Below, piece by piece: positions 6,841 through 12,876 of a DNA stretch of 12,876 nucleotides. Source of the stretch: Caldilineae bacterium. Its GTDB lineage: Bacteria; Chloroflexota; Anaerolineae; J102. The position numbers were made by a program, and so were the translations under genes. Under the pieces are notes generated by a model. The model saw only the letters and a list, made by a program, of their open reading frames with translations. It made no database searches and was not told where the DNA came from. The stretch lies in NCBI GenBank assembly GCA_011192085.1, contig DUEQ01000392.1, positions 1 through 12,876 of the forward strand, read 5' to 3'. The first letter of the stretch is position 1. The number at the start of each line of letters is the position of its first letter.

Positions 6841-7086
6841 ATGTCCGAAACAGCCATGAGCAAGCCCGATTATATCGATGTCCATATCGGCGATATCGTT
6901 CGTCTGAAGAAAAAACATCCTTGCGGCGGCTGGGAGTGGCGCGTGGTGCGCACAGGCGCGGATATTGGTTTGGTGTGCACCACCTGCCAGCGGCGGCTGA
7001 TGCTTCCCCGCGATAAATTTCGCCGTTCTCTGAAGAAAATCGTTGCTCGCGCTTCGGATATGGATTCCATCGACCAGCGTTCATGA
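6841..7086 (+). CDS. DUF951 family protein
   Basis: This is an 81-residue protein of the DUF951 family, a small beta-rich family of unknown function. The family core is recognisable: HIGDIVRLKKKHPCGGWEW at about residues 15-33, then ADIGLVCTTCQRRLMLPR at about 40-57. Cysteines C28, C46 and C49 could form a zinc or other metal site, which is inference. ATG at 6841 is chosen because TGAG (6831-6834) lies 6 nt upstream; the in-frame ATG at 6856 has no ribosome site, and earlier in-frame codons fall in repeat DNA. The gene overlaps the MFS transporter by ATGA (7083-7086), so the two are almost certainly cotranslated. The upstream region has an extended -10 promoter and a long leader full of palindromes and short repeats. 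The family call is confident, but no biochemical function can be given. Confidence 0.9.
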   Translation: MSETAMSKPDYIDVHIGDIVRLKKKHPCGGWEWRVVRTGADIGLVCTTCQRRLMLPRDKFRRSLKKIVARASDMDSIDQRS

Positions 7087-8399
7087 CCTCTGCCATCTCC
7101 GAATACAAGCCTGTCCTCAATATCCCCGCGTTCAGACGTCTGTGGCTGGCGCAGCTCCTCTCCCTGACCGCCCAAAACGGCATCCATTTCGTTCAGTTGG
7201 TGCTTATCGAGCGGTTGACCGGGCAAAGTCTGCAAATTGGGCTGATGATCGTGGCCTTTAGCCTGCCCCCGGTGATCTTTTCCTTTGTCGCGGGCACGGT
7301 CATCGACCGCGTGCCCAAGAAATACATCATCATCTTTTCGAACCTGTTTCGGGGCGTGCTCGCCCTCAGCTACATCTTCACCCTACGTTGGTTGGACGGC
7401 TTCCCCACACTGCTGTTGCTGATCGTGTACGCCATCACCTTTTTGGGATCGTCCATGGGGTCGTTCTACAACCCCTCTGTGCTGGCCAAGCTGCCGTTGT
7501 TGGTGGGCGAGGACAAGCTCGTGGCCTCCAATTCCCTGTTCAACATCACCGCGGCCCTGGCTCAGCTCTTCGGGTTGATTATTATTGCGCCGGCGGCCGT
7601 GAAACTGCTGGGTTTGATGGGCTCCTTCGCACTGATGGGCGCTTTCTATCTCATCGCTTTTCTGCTGGTGCTCAAACTGCCCAGGAGCCGAGGCCACAGG
7701 CGGGGCGGGAAGGTGATGTCGATGCGCAAGATGTGGCGGGAGGTGCGAGAGGGGTGGGTCTTCGTCGTCACACACCGGCCCATCTACCTGGCGGTGATTC
7801 AGCTCACCCTGGTGGCGTCGCTGTTGATGATCCTGGCCATGATCGCGCCTGGGTTCAGCGCCCGGGTGCTGGGCCTCGCGCCCGAGGACGCGGTGTATAT
7901 CTTCGCTCCGGCGGGCGCGGGCATGCTCCTGGCCATCCTGTTCCTGGGCAAGGCGGGCGATCTCATCCCTGTGCGCTGGATGCAGACCGCCATGCTTATC
8001 CTCACCACCCTCTCTTTCGGCACGCTGGCGCTGATTAGCTTCGACTACGCCCCGTCCCGCATCCCCGACGTCCAGGTCTCGGCCCATGTCAGCACCACGA
8101 TGCTGCTGGTGGGCCTGACCATGCTGCCCCTGGGCTTCAGCCTCTATATCATCAACACCCTGGCCCAAACCGAGCTTCAGCGCCGCACGCCGCCCGCGTT
8201 GCGGGGTCGGGTCTTCACGGTGCAATTCATGATGGCTTCACTGGTGGGGTTGGCCCCTCTGCTCATCGCCGCCACCCTGGCCGACCTCATCGGCATCCCG
8301 GCCATGCTCTTCTGGCTGACGGTGGGATGCGTGATGGTGGGCGGGTTCAGTTTGTATGACGCGTATCAACACCGTGGTGCGCCTGAGGAATCCAGGTGA
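7083..8399 (+). CDS. Major facilitator superfamily transporter
   Basis: This is a 438-residue polytopic inner-membrane transporter, expected to move a small solute or drug by secondary transport. Hydrophobic segments run through almost the whole length, with a charged central loop (about 200-225, RSRGHRRGGKVMSMRKMWRE) separating the two halves, as in MFS proteins. Motif A is visible in the loop after the second segment as GTVIDRVPKK (residues 71-80, D75 and R76). The overall look, including FYNPSVLAKLP after the fourth segment, resembles the MFS_3/EntS-like exporter group. The ATG at 7083 lies inside the DUF951 stop (ATGA) with no clear ribosome site of its own, so translation depends on DUF951. 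The substrate cannot be read from the sequence, and the nearby amino-acid and envelope genes do not settle it. PAP2 follows after 68 bp on the same strand. Confidence 0.9.
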   Translation: MTSAISEYKPVLNIPAFRRLWLAQLLSLTAQNGIHFVQLVLIERLTGQSLQIGLMIVAFSLPPVIFSFVAGTVIDRVPKKYIIIFSNLFRGVLALSYIFTLRWLDGFPTLLLLIVYAITFLGSSMGSFYNPSVLAKLPLLVGEDKLVASNSLFNITAALAQLFGLIIIAPAAVKLLGLMGSFALMGAFYLIAFLLVLKLPRSRGHRRGGKVMSMRKMWREVREGWVFVVTHRPIYLAVIQLTLVASLLMILAMIAPGFSARVLGLAPEDAVYIFAPAGAGMLLAILFLGKAGDLIPVRWMQTAMLILTTLSFGTLALISFDYAPSRIPDVQVSAHVSTTMLLVGLTMLPLGFSLYIINTLAQTELQRRTPPALRGRVFTVQFMMASLVGLAPLLIAATLADLIGIPAMLFWLTVGCVMVGGFSLYDAYQHRGAPEESR

Positions 8400-8445
8400 C
8401 AACGCCCGATTCTCGTCAATTCCAAAGAGTCATATTCCGACGCTT

Positions 8446-8465
8446 TTCACACTCCGGAGCGTGAA
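8446..8465 (+). promoter_or_regulatory. Palindrome covering the PAP2 ribosome binding site
   Basis: TTCACACTCCGGAGCGTGAA is a 20-bp palindrome with one mismatched pair (A8451 against C8460). The GGAG at 8456-8459 is the Shine-Dalgarno for the ATG at 8468 (8-nt spacing), and it pairs with CTCC at 8452-8455. It could hide the ribosome site in RNA or serve as a protein-binding site in DNA. Confidence 0.45.
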
Positions 8466-8467
8466 TC

Positions 8468-9397
8468 ATGATTGCATGGCTGCAACAGATCAATGAGGCC
8501 AGTATCCCCTTCATTCTGTGGCTGCAAGGGAATTTTCAATCGGAGGGGGCGACCGCGATGATGCGGTTCTTCAGTTTCCTGGGCACGGAGTCTTTTTTCC
8601 TGCTGGCCATGCCCTTCATCTATTGGACTCTTTCCAAACGCTGGGGCGCGATGGCCGCGCTGGCGTTGGTGTTCTCCAGCTATGTATCGGGGTTCATCAA
8701 ATGGACGTTCAACATCCCCAGGCCTCCTTCCCCTCCCATCCAGAAGCTCTGGCATGAGACGTCGCCCGCTTTCGTCAGCGGGCACGCCGCCACGGCCATG
8801 GGCGTGTGGGGGGTGTTAGCCGTCCAGGTGCGTCGGACCTGGTTTTGGATCCTGGCAGGCGCGCTGATCTTTTATATCGGATGTTCGCGCATCTACCTGG
8901 GCGTGCACTATCCCACCGACGTCATTGGTGGTTGGCTTGCGGGTTTGGCCGTGGCGGCCGCCCTGCTCTGGGGCGCTCCCAAACTGGAGATGGTTGTGCG
9001 GGCCAGGTGTGCGCGCACCATCATCCTCACCTCTCTGGCTTTTTCGCTGTTGCTGTTGGTCATCTTCCCCATCGATCCCCAAAATTCCTCCTGGCCCAAT
9101 GCCAGTGCGGTGCAACTGGCGGGGCTGCTGTTTGGCATCTTGGCGGGTCTGACGTGGGACGTGAAACGCCTCGATTTCCAGGTGGACGGCCCCTGGGGCC
9201 GACGCATCCTTCGCTTCATTGTGGGCTTGGCCCTCGTTGCGCTTTGCTATGTGGGGCCCAAATTTCTGTTGGACGCCCTGCCCGTGGCGGATTACCTCGC
9301 GCTTCAGGCTATCCGCTACCTGCGCTACGCGTTGGTGGGCTTCGTCGTCTCGGGGCTGGGGCCGTGGCTGTTTCAAAAGTTATCGTTGGCTCGATGA
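8468..9397 (+). CDS. PAP2 superfamily membrane phosphatase
   Basis: This is a 309-residue integral membrane phosphatase, predicted to remove phosphate from a lipid phosphate or diphosphate such as undecaprenyl diphosphate, at the outer face of the membrane. The three PAP2 signatures are present. C1 is KWTFNIPRP (K78, R85, P86). C2 is FVSGHA (S104, G105, catalytic H106). C3 is SRIYLGVHYPTD (S140, R141, H147, D151). After the PAP2 core, the region from about residue 180 onward adds several hydrophobic segments, making it longer than minimal PAP2 proteins of about 200 residues; that tail may be a separate membrane module. GGAG at 8456-8459 supports the ATG at 8468. Its last 89 bp overlap the 3' end of the opposing GNAT gene. 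An envelope role fits the LCP and M23 genes nearby, but the substrate is an inference. Confidence 0.92.
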   Translation: MIAWLQQINEASIPFILWLQGNFQSEGATAMMRFFSFLGTESFFLLAMPFIYWTLSKRWGAMAALALVFSSYVSGFIKWTFNIPRPPSPPIQKLWHETSPAFVSGHAATAMGVWGVLAVQVRRTWFWILAGALIFYIGCSRIYLGVHYPTDVIGGWLAGLAVAAALLWGAPKLEMVVRARCARTIILTSLAFSLLLLVIFPIDPQNSSWPNASAVQLAGLLFGILAGLTWDVKRLDFQVDGPWGRRILRFIVGLALVALCYVGPKFLLDALPVADYLALQAIRYLRYALVGFVVSGLGPWLFQKLSLAR

Positions 9398-9935
9398 ATT
9401 CCAGATTCGAGATGTCGGCCTCGATGTAGAGTTCGGGGCCAAAACGCTCTCGCTGGATAGGCAGCGGAAACTGGTTGAGCAGTTGCAGGATGGCCCGGTT
9501 CTGAGCGCTGACGTTGGCCACCAGCTTGCGAATGCCCGCTTTGCGGGCCTCCCGTAACGTCAGCGCCAGCAACTGCTTGCCCACGCCCTTTCTTTGGAAG
9601 TCATCCCGCACGGTGATGGACACTTCCGCGGCGTCCGGGCCGATGCGGAGATAACGCGCGCCGGCGATGGGTTCGTATCCTCGCCCGGGCGTCTCCACAA
9701 AAGCGAGAAAGCCCTTCCCCTGGGTGTAGCCGCTCTCTGCCAGTTTGCGCGCTTCCTCCAGCACCCGTAGGGGCGGCAGATTCGTCGCGGGCTCCTGAAA
9801 GCGTAGATAGAGGCTTTCGGGGCTGAGATGCCGATAGATGCGCGCCAGGTGGTTGACGTCCGCGGGCAACATGCGCCGCACAATCACCTTTTGCCCATCC
9901 CGGGTTTGAAACGTCAGGATGCGTTGATTCAACAT
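9309..9935 (-). CDS. GNAT family N-acetyltransferase
   Basis: This is a 208-residue acetyltransferase. The fold begins with VIVRRMLPADVNHLARIYRH and then LSPESLYLRF (about 17-46), resembling the GNAT domain of protein-acetylating Pat-type enzymes. Motif A is VRDDFQRKGVGKQLLALTL (109-127; Q114, G117, G119), the acetyl-CoA pyrophosphate loop. ATG at 9935 is chosen because GGAG lies 7 nt upstream and a promoter with good -35 and -10 elements sits just before it; an upstream in-frame start at 10022 would lie ahead of that promoter. The last 16 or so residues (APRRRSPPTRSAGSG) are low in complexity and encoded antisense to the PAP2 C-terminus, so the natural stop may have been lost. Transcription appears independent of thrC upstream and may be controlled at the 19-bp palindrome at 9947-9965. 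The substrate is unknown. Confidence 0.88.
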   Translation of the reverse strand: MLNQRILTFQTRDGQKVIVRRMLPADVNHLARIYRHLSPESLYLRFQEPATNLPPLRVLEEARKLAESGYTQGKGFLAFVETPGRGYEPIAGARYLRIGPDAAEVSITVRDDFQRKGVGKQLLALTLREARKAGIRKLVANVSAQNRAILQLLNQFPLPIQRERFGPELYIEADISNLEFIEPTITFETATAPAPRRRSPPTRSAGSG

Positions 9936-9946
9936 GGCTTGTCTCC

Positions 9947-9965
9947 AGTGACGCATTGCGTCACT
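9947..9965 (-). promoter_or_regulatory. Perfect 19-bp palindrome (candidate operator) at GNAT transcription start
   Basis: AGTGACGCATTGCGTCACT has two perfect 9-bp arms around one central base. On the minus strand it lies between the -10 element (9974-9969) and the GGAG ribosome site, covering about -3 to +16 of the predicted transcript. This is a classic place for a repressor to bind. I do not recognise the cognate regulator. Confidence 0.6.
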
Positions 9966-9968
9966 TCT

Positions 9969-9997
9969 ATTGTACATGCTTTCGCCATCGCTGGCAA
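9969..9997 (-). promoter_or_regulatory. Sigma70-type promoter for GNAT gene
   Basis: On the minus strand a -35 TTGCCA (9997-9992) and a -10 TACAAT (9974-9969) are separated by exactly 17 bp. Each matches the consensus hexamer at five of six positions. Initiation would be near 9962, about 27 nt before the ATG at 9935. Confidence 0.65.
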
Positions 9998-10059
9998 GCC
10001 CTCGGTGAGGCCCCCATGCCAAGGGGGATGCGGGGAGAACGTCTGGCGCGATCTTCCCG

Positions 10060-10095
10060 CCGAAGGCAAGGGACTGGGGTAATGATTGCCTTCGG
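10060..10095 (-). terminator. 10-bp hairpin downstream of thrC, possible terminator
   Basis: CCGAAGGCAA (10060-10069) and TTGCCTTCGG (10086-10095) are perfect inverted arms around a 16-nt loop. The element lies 38 bp after the thrC stop and about 60 bp before the GNAT promoter, where a terminator would be expected. No T-run follows on the minus strand, so it is not a canonical intrinsic terminator. It could instead protect the 3' end of the transcript. Confidence 0.4.
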
Positions 10096-10133
10096 GCAGA
10101 AAGGGAGGGCGTTTTCCTGAGCCTCGAGGAAGC

Positions 10134-11474
<1,341 letters not shown>

Positions 11475-11481
11475 GGGGGTA

Positions 11482-11517
11482 TTGGAGATTTGGAAACTAG
11501 AGATTGGCGATGGGATT
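11482..11517. repeat. Degenerate heptanucleotide array in argH-thrC gap
   Basis: About five units of 7 nt (one of 8) follow each other: TTGGAGA, TTTGGAAA, CTAGAGA, TTGGCGA, TGGGATT. They fill most of the 46-bp space between argH and thrC. The TTGGA-type core recalls the array inside the GH13-like gene at 2039-2066. Confidence 0.5.
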
Positions 11518-11520
11518 TTG

Positions 11521-12876
11521 CTACTTATCGAAGCCCAGGATGGCTTTGGCCTGGTTGATTTGAGTCAGCACAGCCTCGCGCGCCGTGCCTCCGGCCGCGC
11601 GGCGCTGCTCCACAGAGCGTTCGAAGGCCCACACGGCCAGTGCGTCTGCGGTGAAGCCGGGGTGGATGGCTTGCAGGTCGGCCAGGGAAAGGCGGCTGAG
11701 GGGGAGGCCGCGGCGTTCGGCCTCGGCCACTACCTGCCCGACGATGTGATGGCTTTGGCGGAAGGGGACGCCCTGGGCCACGAGCCAGTCCGCCAAGTCG
11801 GTGGCGAGCATGGCGTCGTCCAGGGCCTGGGCCATGCGCTCGGGCCGCAGGGTCATGGTGTCCAGCGCGCCTGCAACGACGGGCAGAGCCAGCTTCAGGG
11901 TGTCGATGGCGTCGAACAGGGGCTCCTTGTCCTCCTGCAAGTCTTTGTTGTAGGTGGAGGGCAGACCCTTGAGGGTGGTGAGCAGGCCTGTGAGGTCCCC
12001 GATGATCCGACCGGTTTTGCCCCGCACCAGTTCGAACGCGTCGGGATTCTTCTTTTGCGGCATGAGGCTAGAGCCGGTGGTGTAGGCGTCGGCCAGGCGG
12101 ATGAATCCCAGGCTGGGGTTGGAGAAGAGGATGAGGTCTTCGCTAAGGCGGCTGAGGTGGATGCTGAGCATGGCGGCCCAGAAGAGGAATTCAGCCGCGA
12201 AATCCCGGTCGCTGACCGCGTCCATGCTGTTTTCGCTGATGCGACTGAAGCCCAGTCGTTGGGCCAGTTGCTCCCGGTCGATGTCCAGGGGCGTGCCCGC
12301 CAGCGCGCCCGATCCCAGGGGCATCACTTCCACCCGGCGCCGCATATCCTCCAACCGCCCCCAATCCCGCTGCAACATCCAGAAGTAGCTCATAATCCAG
12401 TGGGCGAAGCGCACGGGCTGCGCGGGCTGGAGATGGGTGTAGCCGGGCATGATCACGTCGATGCTGCGATCCGCCACCAGGATGATGGTGCGCTGAAGAC
12501 CTGTCAGCATCATTTCCAGGTCTTGCAGCGCGTCGCACAGGTAGAGGCGCAGATCGGTGGCGACTTGGTCATTGCGGCTGCGACCGGTGTGCAGCTTGCC
12601 CGCGACCGGCCCGATGAGTTCGGTCAGACGACGTTCGATGGCCGTGTGGATATCCTCGTCCTCGGGCTTGAGGCGAAATCGGCCCTCCCGCCATTCCCCG
12701 GCCACTTTTTCCAGTCCCCGTACGATCTGGTCCCGCTCCGCTGGCGCGAGGAGGCCCGCTTCCGCCAGCGCGTGGGCGTACGCCTGGGAGCCGAGGATAT
12801 CCGCCTCCCATAGGCGGGCGTCGAAGTTGATGGATTTGTTGAACTGGTCCATGCGGGGGTCGGTGGGCTGCTCGAA
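11521..12876 (-). CDS. argH: Argininosuccinate lyase, 5' end outside window
   Basis: This enzyme cleaves argininosuccinate to arginine and fumarate, the final step of arginine biosynthesis, as a cytoplasmic homotetramer of the fumarase/aspartase superfamily. The frame is open to the right edge and reads [12 protein letters not shown]. ArgH proteins normally begin with a GGRF-type motif just before this, so the Met at 12852 is internal and only a few codons are missing. Counting from that Met, the signatures are HTGRSRNDQ (88-96), TH-LQP with H140 in the general-base position, and the superfamily signature [12 protein letters not shown] (260-271) with the catalytic serine in the mobile SS loop. 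The enzyme is otherwise full length. It ends with TAG at 11523-11521, 46 bp before thrC on the same strand, suggesting a shared transcript. Confidence 0.95.
   Translation of the reverse strand, partial: FEQPTDPRMDQFNKSINFDARLWEADILGSQAYAHALAEAGLLAPAERDQIVRGLEKVAGEWREGRFRLKPEDEDIHTAIERRLTELIGPVAGKLHTGRSRNDQVATDLRLYLCDALQDLEMMLTGLQRTIILVADRSIDVIMPGYTHLQPAQPVRFAHWIMSYFWMLQRDWGRLEDMRRRVEVMPLGSGALAGTPLDIDREQLAQRLGFSRISENSMDAVSDRDFAAEFLFWAAMLSIHLSRLSEDLILFSNPSLGFIRLADAYTTGSSLMPQKKNPDAFELVRGKTGRIIGDLTGLLTTLKGLPSTYNKDLQEDKEPLFDAIDTLKLALPVVAGALDTMTLRPERMAQALDDAMLATDLADWLVAQGVPFRQSHHIVGQVVAEAERRGLPLSRLSLADLQAIHPGFTADALAVWAFERSVEQRRAAGGTAREAVLTQINQAKAILGFDK

Noticed and set aside
6520..6918. Minus-strand open frame of 132 codons across the divergent region
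   Set aside because: It runs through the promoter, the heptad hairpin and the octamer repeat, and contains the SRQGAKEE-type string that such intergenic repeats produce when translated. It has no start signal.
9936..10022. Upstream in-frame start for the second GNAT gene
   Set aside because: The added 29 residues are not part of the fold and would be encoded across the promoter and palindrome, whereas ATG 9935 has GGAG at good spacing.
12850..12852. ATG as the start of argH
   Set aside because: The upstream codons read FEQPTDPR, the normal ArgH N-terminal region, so the true start lies past the right edge.

Overview
The window is GC-rich and gene-dense. It has no rRNA, tRNA, CRISPR array, transposase or phage gene that I can see. 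The proteins suggest a Chloroflexota bacterium, possibly of the Anaerolineae or Caldilineae type. This rests on the DUF951 protein, a two-domain LytR-CpsA-Psr protein, a very long GH13-like protein and the style of the ThrC and ArgH sequences. The placement is an inference from family resemblance, not a database match.

Layout from left to right. Positions 2-811 hold the 3' part of a LysM/M23 cell-wall hydrolase gene on the plus strand. A minus-strand block follows. Read in its own direction it runs from a LytR-CpsA-Psr envelope protein (5021-6523) to an about 1194-residue GH13-like protein (1318-4902) and then a small GNAT acetyltransferase frame (935-1315) that is broken by an in-frame amber codon. 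A divergent control region (6524-6840) separates this block from a plus-strand group: DUF951 (6841-7086), an MFS transporter overlapping it by ATGA (7083-8399), and a PAP2 phosphatase (8468-9397). A second minus-strand block reads argH (11521 to the right edge), thrC (10134-11474), then a separately promoted GNAT acetyltransferase (9309-9935) that runs tail-to-tail into the PAP2 gene.

By function, three genes act at the envelope: M23 hydrolase, LCP glycopolymer transferase and PAP2 lipid-phosphate phosphatase. ArgH and ThrC are amino-acid biosynthesis enzymes. The GH13-like protein is a predicted cytoplasmic alpha-glucan-type enzyme.

I did not find a convincing new defence or mobile system. 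The most interesting material is small-scale. Short tandem repeats with 7- or 8-nt units occur at several places, one of them inside the GH13 coding sequence where it encodes a linker. The leader before DUF951 is dense in palindromes. A perfect 19-bp palindrome sits at the predicted transcription start of the second GNAT gene. A near-perfect palindrome covers the PAP2 ribosome binding site. A four-run G motif covers the LCP stop codon, and a nonsense codon interrupts an otherwise well-preserved GNAT gene.
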